Below, piece after piece: positions 8,313 through 17,018 of a DNA stretch of 41,623 nucleotides. The translations under genes and the position numbers were made by a program. Origin of the DNA: Pseudomonadota bacterium (GTDB lineage: Bacteria; Myxococcota_A; Polyangia; Polyangiales; Polyangiaceae); the NCBI GenBank assembly GCA_023398955.1, contig JAEWRL010000232.1:1-41623 (forward strand), in the 5' to 3' direction. Below the pieces are notes generated by a model that was not told where the DNA came from, did not search any database, and saw only the letters and a program-made list of their open reading frames with translations. Every line of letters starts with the position of its first letter. The first letter of the stretch is position 1.

Positions 8313-10199
8313 TCAGCTGCTGACTGTGCGGATGCGCAGCTCGCTGAGCTGGTCTGCGCTCACTGGACCTGGCGCATCACTCATGAGGTCCGTTCCCTTC
8401 TGGGTCTTCGGGAATGCGATGACGTCGCGAATGCTCTCCGTGCCATTGAGCAGCATCACGATGCGATCCATTCCGAGGGCAATGCCGCCGTGAGGCGGAG
8501 CTCCGAAGCGTAGCGCAGCCAAGAGGAACCCAAACTTCTCCTGCGCCTCTTCGTCCGAGATGCCGAGCGCCTTGAACACGCGAGCCTGGACCTCAGGGTC
8601 ATGCAGGCGCACGGAGCCTCCCCCAATCTCGAACCCATTGAGCACCAGATCATAGCGGTAGCAGAGCACTCTCCCGGGGTCGGCCTCGATGAGCTCGACA
8701 TGGTCGTCGTGAGGGCGTGTGAAGGCGTGATGTGCCGCCGTCCAGCGACCCGTTTCCGGATCTGCCTCGAAGAGTGGAGGCTCCACGACCCAAAGGAACT
8801 CCCATCGATCGTTCGTACCGACCTCTGGAATGAGCCCCAGCTTCTTGCCTAGGTGCACGCGCAGGTTGGCCATCACCGTGTGGACCAGCGCGGTGCGCCC
8901 CGATTGGAAGAGGATGAGGTCGCCTTCGGCGACTCCCAAGGTTCGATTGATAGCCGCTCTTGCTTCATCGGTCACGCTCTTGGCAAGGGGCGATTGAACC
9001 CAGCTGCCGTTCTGACCGACCTTGGCGCGGGCGAGGCCCCCGGCTCCCATGCTCCTTGCGAGCTTCTCGAGCTTCTCCCCATCGGCCCGAGAGAGGTTCG
9101 CGCTCGCAGGTACCACCAAAGCTTTGATGATCTCCGGGGGCAGATCTCGTCTGTAGGCGCCGCTCGCAAACTTCTCCGCGATGGGCGTGAAGAACGGAAT
9201 ACCACCGCCGCCGTGCTCCACGATCAACTCGGTGAGATCCACGTGCTTCATTTCGAAGCGCACGTCGGGCTTGTCGTTGCCATACTCGCGCATCGAGTCG
9301 GCGAACCTCAGCCGTGGGAAACGCCCGTCGGGGTACTTCTGGGTCAGGTCCACTCCGAGTGCGGCCTTCCAGATCCGGAATACGAGGCCCTCGATCAGGC
9401 TGAAGATGTCGTCTTGGTTGACGAAGCTCAGCTCCACGTCGATTTGGGTAAACTCGGGCTGGCGATCGAGGCGTAGGTCTTCGTCGCGGAAGCAACGGAC
9501 TATTTGGAAGTACCGGTCGTACCCGGCGACCATGAACAGCTGCTTGAAGAGCTGAGGGCTCTCCGCCAAAGCATAGAAGCTTGCCGGGTGCAGCCTGGAT
9601 GGCACCAGGAAGTTGCGCGCCCCTCCGGGAGTGTACTTGACGAGGAAGGGGGTTTCGAGCTCAAGGCAACCTTGGTCGGAGAGATAATTGCGGGTCGTCT
9701 GATTGATGACGTGCCGCATGCGAAGGGCGGTTTTCAGCGGGCCGCGACGCAGGTCGAGGTAGCGGTGTGTCAACCGCACCTCTTCGCGGGTGTCCAGCTT
9801 GTCTTCGAGCTCGAAGGGGGGCGTTTCGCTCTTGTTGAACACGAAGGCCTCGAGTACCTCCACCTCGATGGCGCCAGTTGGAAGGTTGGGATTGGCAGCG
9901 CTGACCATCTTCCCTTCTTTCTTGCTGAACTGTTCGCCACGGTCGCGGACCCTTCCCCGCACGCCGATCACCCACTCCGCGCGGAGCGCCTCGGCACCAG
10001 TGTGGGCCTCGGGCGATGCTTCGGGGTCGAAGACCACCTGCGTCATTCCCTCGCGATCTCTCAGGTCGACGAATATCAGCGCTCCATGGTCTCGACGGTT
10101 GGCGACCCAACCGAAGAGCACCACCTCCTTGCCGATGTCGCTCGCGCGCAGGGCGCCGCAGTCGTGAGATCGCTTGAGTTCGTCGATGAAACGGGCCAC
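8313..10199 (-). CDS. aspS: Aspartyl-tRNA synthetase, bacterial type
   Basis: This 628-residue class II synthetase charges tRNA with aspartate. It has an N-terminal OB-fold (VVLFGWVANRRDHGALIFVDLRD), TPGGARNFLVPSR near 190-202, LAESPQLFKQLFMVAGYDRYF near 211-231, motif 2 around RCFRDEDLR at 235-243, an inserted GAD domain, and motif 3 in GGIALGMDRIVMLL. The length fits bacterial enzymes with a GAD insertion, slightly longer than E. coli. His in RRDHG is the form associated with non-discriminating enzymes, which also charge tRNA-Asn. The GTG start at 10199 has a GAAGGAGAG site eight bases upstream. It stands alone, followed by the receiver protein. Confidence 0.96.
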   Translation of the reverse strand: MARFIDELKRSHDCGALRASDIGKEVVLFGWVANRRDHGALIFVDLRDREGMTQVVFDPEASPEAHTGAEALRAEWVIGVRGRVRDRGEQFSKKEGKMVSAANPNLPTGAIEVEVLEAFVFNKSETPPFELEDKLDTREEVRLTHRYLDLRRGPLKTALRMRHVINQTTRNYLSDQGCLELETPFLVKYTPGGARNFLVPSRLHPASFYALAESPQLFKQLFMVAGYDRYFQIVRCFRDEDLRLDRQPEFTQIDVELSFVNQDDIFSLIEGLVFRIWKAALGVDLTQKYPDGRFPRLRFADSMREYGNDKPDVRFEMKHVDLTELIVEHGGGGIPFFTPIAEKFASGAYRRDLPPEIIKALVVPASANLSRADGEKLEKLARSMGAGGLARAKVGQNGSWVQSPLAKSVTDEARAAINRTLGVAEGDLILFQSGRTALVHTVMANLRVHLGKKLGLIPEVGTNDRWEFLWVVEPPLFEADPETGRWTAAHHAFTRPHDDHVELIEADPGRVLCYRYDLVLNGFEIGGGSVRLHDPEVQARVFKALGISDEEAQEKFGFLLAALRFGAPPHGGIALGMDRIVMLLNGTESIRDVIAFPKTQKGTDLMSDAPGPVSADQLSELRIRTVSS

Positions 10200-10366
10200 G
10201 TCATGCTCTCCTTCGAGGCTTGTTCAAGGTGGGGTGCCGCTCGACTGCCGCCGACACACGGCCAAGGCGGCGCTTCTAGCGCGCCAACGGCGAGTCCTCA
10301 ACGCTCACGGACTCCGGCCGCGTCGTCCTGAACGCTGCCAGGGGTGGCCGAACGGACGGTTTGTTC

Positions 10367-11743
10367 TCACGCCCGAGGGTTGCCCTTAGCGGGCTTCGCC
10401 GTTAGCACCGTGGCCTGATCGAGTAACCGTTTCCCATCTGTGTGGGAGATTCCCACGATCGAGCACGCACGGGCGAGATCCCCGTGGCAGAAGCGTAAGG
10501 CATCGACGAGCAGCGTGAGCTCGCGTTCGCTAGCCTGCAAGTCACGATCGATGGGCAGTGTTCCACTCTCGAGTGACGGCCGGTGCGGACTGGCCACCTT
10601 GTGCAGCGATGGCCTTCCCGCTGCGGGACCAACGTGCTCCACGATGCGGGCGGGGAGGATCGATCGGGTCAGCGCGCTACGGTGTCCGTAGATGGAGAGC
10701 AGACCCTGCGCCAAGGTTCTCAACTCCTGAACGTTGTACGGCCAGTCGTAGAGGCTCAGCTGCTCAATCATGCGCGGATCCACGTCAGGACCATCTCCCA
10801 GTGACAATTCGCGCACGAAACGGAGGAACAGCGCTGGCACGTCCTCGATGCGTGCGCGGAGCGGGGGAATGAGTACCCGTGCCTCTCCCAAGAATGTCCG
10901 CAATCCACTGTGGAGACGTCCCTCCGCCGCGGCAGCGTCGAGCGATTCGTGAGACGCCACGACGACGCGTGCGTGGACCGGAGGCCGAGTACTGCTGCCC
11001 GATTGGCACACCTGCCCGCGCCGGAGACTCTCTGCGAGCCTGGCCTGCGTCTCGAGCGACAAACACGCGACGTTCTCCAGCATCAAGGTCCCACGGTGCG
11101 CCGCGCGCAAGCGACCCGCCCGCTGCCTCGTAGTGTCCGAACTCTCATCGTAGGGTCCGCCGAAGAGCTCGCTCTCCACCAATGAGTCCGGGACTGCTGC
11201 GCAGTTCATGACGATGAAACGCCCTGGGCGTGCGCTCCAGCGGTGGAGTGCCCTGGCAGCGAGCTTCTTGCCCGTGCCCGTCTCTCCCTCGAGCACCACG
11301 GGGCCGTCCCCGGTGGCGACCGCTTCCAGAGCGCGCACGGCCCGGCGCAAGCAGCCGCTCCCGAAGAGTCCTGGCCCCAGCTCGTCGAACTCGATCTCGT
11401 CGGGCATGAGATCTGCTGCACGCCGCACCAGCCCGACCCAGTCTCCCAAGCGCAGAACGGCCCCCAAGCCCAGCCGCGCCCTGGCGACTCGGCGTCCACT
11501 GACGCAGCTGCCGTTTCTGCTGCCGAGGTCCTCGAGCGCCAAAGCGTCACCGTCGGGAGTGACCAACGCATGCCGTCTCGAGACCTCCTGGCCGCGCAGA
11601 ACGACGGTGCAGCTTTTGCTCCGTCCCAGAACTGCCCGCGCGTCGATTACCGTAACCTTTGTACGGGGAAAGACCCATTGGATCGCCAGGGATCCGGCCG
11701 CGGGCTTTCCCGCTGGTATTCTGGACGTCAAAGACATCGACAC
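10367..11743 (-). CDS. FHA-domain AAA+ regulator related to sigma54 enhancer-binding proteins, degenerate
   Basis: Domains in order are an FHA phosphothreonine-binding domain (residues about 30-105, with GRS, SRRHA and LGSRNGS), an AAA+ domain of the NtrC type (about 120-365) and a Fis-like helix-turn-helix tail. Walker A is intact as GETGTGKK (153-160). The GAFTGA loop that contacts sigma54 is absent: ELFG at 192-195 runs straight into GPYDESSDTTRQRAG. Walker B reads GTLMLENV where the family has GTLFLDEI, so both catalytic acids are altered. It probably no longer activates sigma54 transcription and may act as a phosphoprotein-responsive DNA-binding protein. The start is GTG 11743 or ATG 11737. 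It is divergent from the gene at 11916. Confidence 0.85.
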   Translation of the reverse strand: MSMSLTSRIPAGKPAAGSLAIQWVFPRTKVTVIDARAVLGRSKSCTVVLRGQEVSRRHALVTPDGDALALEDLGSRNGSCVSGRRVARARLGLGAVLRLGDWVGLVRRAADLMPDEIEFDELGPGLFGSGCLRRAVRALEAVATGDGPVVLEGETGTGKKLAARALHRWSARPGRFIVMNCAAVPDSLVESELFGGPYDESSDTTRQRAGRLRAAHRGTLMLENVACLSLETQARLAESLRRGQVCQSGSSTRPPVHARVVVASHESLDAAAAEGRLHSGLRTFLGEARVLIPPLRARIEDVPALFLRFVRELSLGDGPDVDPRMIEQLSLYDWPYNVQELRTLAQGLLSIYGHRSALTRSILPARIVEHVGPAAGRPSLHKVASPHRPSLESGTLPIDRDLQASERELTLLVDALRFCHGDLARACSIVGISHTDGKRLLDQATVLTAKPAKGNPRA

Positions 11744-11811
11744 CGGGCTACTAACGGTACATGCCGGGAGCAGTTCATCATCGCATAACCAGAAATCGGT
11801 CGCGTGGGATC

Positions 11812-11843
11812 ATTGCCACCTGGCTTTCTGGCAGGTTGCCAAT
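11812..11843. promoter_or_regulatory. Imperfect 32-bp palindrome in a divergent intergenic region
   Basis: The left arm ATTGCCACCTG and right arm CAGGTTGCCAAT pair apart from one substitution and one extra base, around a 9-base centre. The site lies in the middle of the 172-bp gap between the FHA regulator and the Cys-rich protein gene, a natural place for an operator serving either gene. Function is inferred only from position and symmetry. Confidence 0.4.
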
Positions 11844-11915
11844 CAACGCCCGTCAACGGATTGTCGCCTGCCCCGCAGCTACCCCCGCAACTATACTCTC
11901 CGAAAGCACGTTTTC

Positions 11916-12737
11916 ATGGGACCGAGGCAAACAAAAACGAGGGCCGCGGCGCGGGGGTTTGCAGCAGCAGGATGTCTTACGGTTTCCCAACTGGTAGGGG
12001 CGGGGCCGGTCGTGGGCTGTGGCGACGATACCATTGACCTCTTCTCGGCGCCGCCGGCCGGGTCTCCATTCGGAGGCGGCGGTACGGGGGCCGGCGCAAC
12101 CGGGAATTTGACTGGCGGGGCCCCGACTGGGGGATGGGTCGGTTTCGCAGGAGGCGGTGGATCGGAGACTGAGAGCGGAGTGGGCGGCGCTGTGGGGGCA
12201 GCGGAGTGTTACGCCAGAGGTCTCTGCTTCGATGGGAGGAACTGCACCCCTTGTGGTGAGCCGTGCCAGACAGTTGACGATTGCGCTCCCGGCCTCCGCT
12301 GTGACGAGCACGACCTCGGGGTCTGTGTCCAGTGCCTGACTGATACGCACTGCCCGAGCTTTCGTCCTCTCTGCCTGCCCACGAAGATGTGCGGGGAGTG
12401 TGCGGACGACAGTGATTGCCAGCTGTCGATGCCGGTCTGCTCATACGGGTTCTGTGGCTGTTCGGATTCCAGCCAATGCCCACCCTCCAAGCCGTTCTGT
12501 GAGCCGCGTCTGGGACGCCTTCAGTGCGTGGAGTGCCTTCAGCCTTCGGATTGCGACCCGCGCTCCGGCCGCCCCTATTGCTCCTCGGGTGGCGACTGCG
12601 TCGCCTGCCTCTCCCACAACCACTGTGAGGGCACGGACGTGCCCCACTGTTTGAACGGCGACTGTGTGCAGTGCTTGGGCGATCGCGACTGTGTGGGGGG
12701 GTATTGCGAGTTGTCGACGAACCGCTGCTTGAACTAA
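11916..12737 (+). CDS. Cys-rich exported protein, possible lipoprotein
   Basis: The 273-residue protein starts with a basic leader and a hydrophobic stretch ending GPVVGCGDD, a plausible though imperfect lipobox with Cys near residue 35. A Gly-rich linker follows to about residue 90. The rest is built from about six repeats of roughly 30-35 residues with the pattern C-x2-C-x4-D-C...C...C, for example VQCLTDTHC, GECADDSDC and VECLQPSDC. Proteins of this style are abundant in myxobacteria and are expected at the cell surface with disulfides holding each repeat. No function is assigned. The ATG at 11916 is taken as start because the residues encoded upstream are low-quality and lack a leader. 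Confidence 0.75.
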   Translation: MGPRQTKTRAAARGFAAAGCLTVSQLVGAGPVVGCGDDTIDLFSAPPAGSPFGGGGTGAGATGNLTGGAPTGGWVGFAGGGGSETESGVGGAVGAAECYARGLCFDGRNCTPCGEPCQTVDDCAPGLRCDEHDLGVCVQCLTDTHCPSFRPLCLPTKMCGECADDSDCQLSMPVCSYGFCGCSDSSQCPPSKPFCEPRLGRLQCVECLQPSDCDPRSGRPYCSSGGDCVACLSHNHCEGTDVPHCLNGDCVQCLGDRDCVGGYCELSTNRCLN

Positions 12738-12987
12738 ACCGGGCCAGTCCGTCTGAGAATGCTCTCATGGACAGCGTGGACGTCGTCCGTGACCCTGATG
12801 AAGCCAGCCTTCCATCTCCGCCTGGATCCAGTTGGCCTTGCGCCTCCGCTGAGCGGTTAGCGGATCACGCTCTGGGGCTCGAGCAGGCGCCGCCCGGTTG
12901 TGATACCGTGGGCTTCATGTGCTTTCCTGCCCCCCGATCACCGACCCGTCGCGCCTGCCTTGGGTCATCACCGTCGCAATCGGGGCC

Positions 12988-13779
12988 ATGATCCCGCCCG
13001 AGCCATTCCCCCTTGGGGTGCTGCTATCCGGCGTTGCGGGCAGTTTGATTGCGGGGCTCGGGACTGGGGTGGGGGCGCTGTTGGTCTTTGCTCGACCTCG
13101 GTGGAGCGACACTTCGCAGACCCTGATGCTCGCTGGCGCCGCTGGTGTCATGCTCGGGGCTACGGCGTTCTCATTGGTTCTACCAGCAGTCGCCTATGCG
13201 TCGGCTATCTCCGGCGCCATCCTTGGATCCCTATCGGTCGCTGGCGGTGTGCTGCTGGGCGCGGGCGCCATATGGGTCATCCACTCGAGGGTTCCCCACG
13301 AACACTTCATTCGCGGCTTGGATGGCGCTGGCGCAACCCGCCTCGGACGCCATTGGCTATTCATCCTCGCGATCACCCTCCACAACTTCCCGGAAGGGAT
13401 GAGCGTAGGGATTTCCTACGGTGGTCCGAGCAGTACTTCACTTCCCGTGACCGTAGGCATTGGTCTCCAGAACTTGCCAGAAGGCCTTGCCGTGGCTGCG
13501 GCTCTCATCGCGGATGGGTTCTCGCGACGTCGGGCGTTTGCGATCGCTCTTCTTACCGGACTCGTCGAGCCTGTGGGCGGGGTCGTGGGCGCCCTCGCCG
13601 CCAGCGCCGGAACCTTCCTATTGCCTTGGGGGCTGGCGTTTGCGGGGGGAACGATGCTGTTCGTCGTCTCCGGAGAGATCATCCCCGAGACTCACAGAAA
13701 AGGGGTTGAACAACGGGCCACGTTCGCGCTGGTGCTAGGGTTTGTTATGATGATGGTCATGGATCACGTTCTGGCGTAA
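12988..13779 (+). CDS. ZIP-family divalent metal transporter
   Basis: The 263-residue integral inner-membrane protein has about eight hydrophobic segments. It carries the two ZIP signature motifs: HNFPEG at 132-137 in TM4 and QNLPEG at 161-166 in TM5, which supply the binuclear metal site. ZIP proteins bring zinc, iron or manganese into the cytoplasm; the short His-containing loop before TM4 (HSRVPHEH) fits metal handling. The ATG at 12988 is preferred over GTG at 12919 because the upstream residues are not hydrophobic and the first membrane segment begins soon after 12988. The gene converges with the DUF481-type gene at 13829. Confidence 0.87.
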   Translation: MIPPEPFPLGVLLSGVAGSLIAGLGTGVGALLVFARPRWSDTSQTLMLAGAAGVMLGATAFSLVLPAVAYASAISGAILGSLSVAGGVLLGAGAIWVIHSRVPHEHFIRGLDGAGATRLGRHWLFILAITLHNFPEGMSVGISYGGPSSTSLPVTVGIGLQNLPEGLAVAAALIADGFSRRRAFAIALLTGLVEPVGGVVGALAASAGTFLLPWGLAFAGGTMLFVVSGEIIPETHRKGVEQRATFALVLGFVMMMVMDHVLA

Positions 13780-13793
13780 CAACGGTCGAACGA

Positions 13794-13822
13794 GGAGCGA
13801 GAATGGCCGAGAATTGCGCTCC
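13794..13822. terminator. Hairpin between convergent genes, similar to the one at 18895
   Basis: GGAGCG at 13794-13799 pairs with CGCTCC at 13817-13822, around a 17-base loop. It sits in the 49-bp gap between two convergent stop codons. The loop and flanks (GAGCGA..AATGG.CGAG..AAT..GCGCTC) resemble those of the hairpin at 18895-18932, also at a convergent junction. No T-tract follows. Confidence 0.35.
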
Positions 13823-13828
13823 CACCAT

Positions 13829-14719
13829 TCAGAGCAGCTGATAGTTGAGTGTCGCCGTTGTCACAGTATCCGTGGTCTGAAAGCCGGGGAGCGGGTGGTT
13901 GTCGTAGCGCAGACCGAACGTCGTAGAAATGCTAAGACGGTTAGCGATTTGTGAGGTGAGCCCCAACTCGCCGTTGAGACGCCAATAGTCAGTATCCGGA
14001 AGCGCCTGAAGATACTCGACACCCATGTGAACGACAACGGCATCGTTGACACTGTTATTATATCCTAGGAAGAGCCTGCCGCTGTGGCGCTCCTCCGTTC
14101 GCGCCAGGTCGGTGCCGTCGTCCCTTGCGGCTTCGACTGCACTTAGTCTGCGAACGTCGTATTGGTAATCGTAGCCAAGCTCCGACCACAGCTGTAGGTT
14201 GGCTGCGTCCAAGAAATAGTAGGCCAGGCCCGGGTCCAAGTTGAGCCGAAGAATGAGCCCTTGGAACCTGTCGTTCCGAGCGCTCATTGCCAGAAACGTG
14301 GCGAAGCCGCGGCCAACGAAGCGGTCGAACCGCAGCTGGCCCTGGAAGTTCCGGACGGTCGTCTGGTAGTTGCCGTCGAGTTCCGCGCGGGTGTAGTTCG
14401 CCGCTGCGGCCGAGCTGATCTGGTTGTCCCCACGCCGGGCCCGAAAGCGGCCGGCAGCGGTCACTGCCGTGAGCTTTGAGTTGCCCGTCATGAACATGCC
14501 CCCGCCCGACAGATTCAGAACCGTTGCCTCGGTCTCCTCGTCGGGATCCAGCTCCGAGCGCTGAAAGCCATTCGCCGCGACCTCTGTGTTGACGGGCGCG
14601 CCCGGGTCTGTGCTCAGTAGTCCTTCTGCGGGTTGTCCAAAGGCAATGGAGCTCGTCAGCAACACGAGGGGTGCTGTACGACGAAGAGCATGACAGGTTT
14701 GGTTGTTCATCAGCGACAT
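13829..14719 (-). CDS. DUF481-like outer-membrane beta-barrel protein
   Basis: The 296-residue protein has a signal peptide (RRTAPLVLLTSSIAFGQ) followed by a region of alternating amphipathic strands with many aromatic residues and a typical barrel C-terminus (TTATLNYQLL). The pattern of a salt-induced-type barrel (LNLSGGGMFMTGNSKLTAVTA, then FVGRGFATFLAMSARNDRFQG) matches DUF481/YdiY-like proteins. The role of the family is unknown. The ATG at 14719 follows GGGAG at good spacing. It is followed upstream on the same strand by another probable outer-membrane protein, so the two may form a surface-protein unit. Confidence 0.72.
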   Translation of the reverse strand: MSLMNNQTCHALRRTAPLVLLTSSIAFGQPAEGLLSTDPGAPVNTEVAANGFQRSELDPDEETEATVLNLSGGGMFMTGNSKLTAVTAAGRFRARRGDNQISSAAAANYTRAELDGNYQTTVRNFQGQLRFDRFVGRGFATFLAMSARNDRFQGLILRLNLDPGLAYYFLDAANLQLWSELGYDYQYDVRRLSAVEAARDDGTDLARTEERHSGRLFLGYNNSVNDAVVVHMGVEYLQALPDTDYWRLNGELGLTSQIANRLSISTTFGLRYDNHPLPGFQTTDTVTTATLNYQLL

Positions 14720-14867
14720 CGGATACGCTCCCTAGCGCCGTAGGGCCGGAGCCGCAATCGGATCGTCCGCACCGCGAGGTCGGGGGCGAGCCTCCGTGAG
14801 CGACTTGTCGAAGTGCCGCGGCGCGTTGCTTGCAGACAGTATCGCCTATCGCCCTAGGTTCGGACGA

Positions 14868-15551
14868 CTAGAGATCCGCACCGGGTTCCAGGATGATGTT
14901 GACGAAAGCCGCAATGGAGCTCATGTCTACCTCCTCTCCGGTCGCCTCAATCTTGCTCGTGAGCCACGTGTAGCGGAGTCCGGCGCCCACCGCAGCGTAG
15001 ATCGTTGATGCTTCGACGACGTAACCGAGAGCATCAGCGATGTCGTAATCGATACCGCTAAACCTTCCGAAGCTGCCAATCCCGGAGCCCAGTCGGTAGG
15101 TCAGTCCAGCTCCGGCGCGAACGAACCAGGGGGCCTGCTCGTTGGGGTTGCCCGCATATCGATAGAAGCCCAGCAGATCGAGTGGTGCGCCGAAGGTCGT
15201 GAGGCGATCCGCGGTGGCATCCTTTCCGGTGCTCCAAGACGCAAAGCCGCCCAGCAACTCGGCCTCCAAGGCATGCACCCCGGAGTCCGAGCGCCATGGG
15301 GCGACGATGACCCCGAGCCCGATGAAGAAGTGGTCACCCAAGCGCAACTCGGGCAGTTCGCCTTCGAAGGCCTCCGCCTCCCGGATAGGCGCCGCGTCCC
15401 CACCAGTGCCCCCCTGCAAACGCAGCTCGCCGCCTAGCAGATCACCCGCAGTGGCAGCAGCGGCCCCCGACGTTGCCGTAAGAAGGGTGCTTACCGCCGC
15501 AGAGCAGGCGAGAGAATCAATGAGCCGTCGAGCGGCTGGTCGCCGCATCAT
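14868..15551 (-). CDS. Probable outer-membrane or periplasmic protein, unknown
   Basis: The protein has about 227 residues, with an N-terminal leader (MMRRPAARRLIDSLACSAAVSTLLTA, ending in an Ala-rich cleavage region) and a mature part of alternating Gly/aromatic strands such as YVVEASTIYAAVGAGLRYTW, suggesting a small beta-barrel. No domain name can be given. The start at 15551 has AGGA eight bases upstream and puts the signal peptide at the front; the longer frame adds a soluble, non-leader segment. It lies upstream of the DUF481-like gene on the same strand with a 148-bp gap. Confidence 0.62.
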   Translation of the reverse strand: MMRRPAARRLIDSLACSAAVSTLLTATSGAAAATAGDLLGGELRLQGGTGGDAAPIREAEAFEGELPELRLGDHFFIGLGVIVAPWRSDSGVHALEAELLGGFASWSTGKDATADRLTTFGAPLDLLGFYRYAGNPNEQAPWFVRAGAGLTYRLGSGIGSFGRFSGIDYDIADALGYVVEASTIYAAVGAGLRYTWLTSKIEATGEEVDMSSIAAFVNIILEPGADL

Positions 15552-15735
15552 TGGAGTCCTGGTACCCAAGTGTGCCTCGTGCTTCCTAGCCAGGCCGGCC
15601 ACAGGCTCTGCCATGGTACGCTATCAGGGCACCACAAGCACCTGCGACGGCTCGTAGGTCCCCATTCTGGTGCGCGGGCCGCTGGGTAGAGGCTCGCGCC
15701 AGTGCCAAGACTTGTCGACGAGCGCGCTCGCCGAT

Positions 15736-16554
15736 TCAGGGTCGAGCCGGGCATTGGATTGCAACCTCGTATCGCGCGGGGTGCTCCCCTTCGACGCGGA
15801 CCCGCAGCATCCCGTCGTCTACGTCAGCGATGGCGTAGGTACGTGCGGGGAGGCCGGGGGCGTCATCGAGAACGTTCTCCGTCATGCTTTGAAGCGTTAT
15901 ATATGGGATGCCGTCGAGCAAAGCGCAGTGATTCCAATGCGCGTGGCCGTTGAAGACGCCAATGACCTTGCGGCTATCGCTGATGATGCGTCGCACGCGC
16001 GCGCGTTCGGCCACCAAGCAGATGTGTGGCCACTTGTAGAACCAGCGATTTCCGTACAGGTTCATTTCGCCGAGCGGATGGTGGACGAGCACGACGCAGC
16101 GCTCGGGAGACTCATGCAGCACGTCGGTGAGCCACCGTACCTGCTCGTCGGGCAGGTGGACGTCGGTCTGGCCGCGGTGCCGCGTACGAAGTACCACGAA
16201 CCGGATCCCGCCAATCACACGGCTGTAGTGCAGCGGTTGCTCTTGCTTCCAGAGTCTGGCCAGATCAGCGTCGCCCAGGTTCATCGACTCATGATTGCCT
16301 GCAACATGGAGGACCGGGCACGTCAGCGGCGCCAGGAGCTCGATGAACGTGCGATAGGCGGCTTCGTCGGCTTCGGGTGACTCGTCTTCCACTACGTCTC
16401 CGAGGTTCACCACCAATTCCGGATGCTCGACGTCATTCATGCGAGCGACGAACTCGCCGGTCAACCGTGCCGCGTGGTGCGAAAGCTTCCGGAGCTTTCC
16501 CTCGAAGCTTGCCTTGGGGCCGAAGTGAACATCCGTCAGAAGGGCGAAGCGCAT
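15736..16554 (-). CDS. Metallophosphoesterase, Icc/CpdA-like class
   Basis: The 272-residue protein has a full calcineurin-type metal site: DVH at 8-10, GD with Asp53, GNHE at 86-89, the pair His158/His159 in VLVHHP, and GHAH at 203-206. The order and spacing fit the class III cyclic-nucleotide phosphodiesterase (Icc/CpdA) branch rather than the YfcE branch seen at 571-1308. Whether it hydrolyses cAMP or another phosphodiester cannot be decided here. It is a stand-alone gene, divergent from the YdcZ-type gene at 17019. Confidence 0.85.
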   Translation of the reverse strand: MRFALLTDVHFGPKASFEGKLRKLSHHAARLTGEFVARMNDVEHPELVVNLGDVVEDESPEADEAAYRTFIELLAPLTCPVLHVAGNHESMNLGDADLARLWKQEQPLHYSRVIGGIRFVVLRTRHRGQTDVHLPDEQVRWLTDVLHESPERCVVLVHHPLGEMNLYGNRWFYKWPHICLVAERARVRRIISDSRKVIGVFNGHAHWNHCALLDGIPYITLQSMTENVLDDAPGLPARTYAIADVDDGMLRVRVEGEHPARYEVAIQCPARP

Positions 16555-17018
16555 TAAAAGAGATGTAAGGTGTACCTTGGAGCCTCGCCATTCTCAAGGA
16601 CACGCCATCGGCCCCGTTCGCGTTTGCGCCGCCGAGTCTGCTGCGCTTCGCTTCGGCGATGGTGCCGCCATTGGTGGAGGATAGGCGCATCCGGAGGAGG
16701 GAGTCCTTGTTGGCCGGGTCATCCCTCGCTCCTGGGCTCGTTGGCCTCACTCCGGCGGCATGCGTGCGAGGGCACGACGAGGTCGCGACGGCATCTCTTT
16801 GGTTCAGCTATGGTGGCCGCAACCGTTGACTCTCGAGCGCCTCGTCGCGCGGTTCAATGCGCGTCCGCGGGAGTGGCGCGTCCATCCGGTCTTCCAGGGA
16901 GACTATGAGGGGCTGCGCCACCCTCATCAACGCCGCATGCCGGCGCGCGAGTGGCGTTCCCATCCGGTGAGCACGCGCCTCATTGAGCGCTTGAGGGGCC
17001 TTGGGCTAGAGTGGCTCC
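16555..17018. other. 464-bp intergenic region with an in-frame direct repeat
   Basis: No gene is called here. A plus-strand frame holds two copies of a 20-base sequence, at 16871-16890 and 16949-16968, 78 bases (26 codons) apart, encoding EWRVHPV and EWRSHPV in an otherwise plausible peptide (LERLVARFNARPREW...). The frame then runs out of register into the next gene, so it is either a decayed repeat-protein fragment or chance. The region must also contain the promoters of the divergent flanking genes. Confidence 0.35.

Noticed and set aside
11208..11915. Upstream extension of the Cys-rich protein frame
   Set aside because: It lies antisense to the FHA regulator and lacks a signal peptide at its start.
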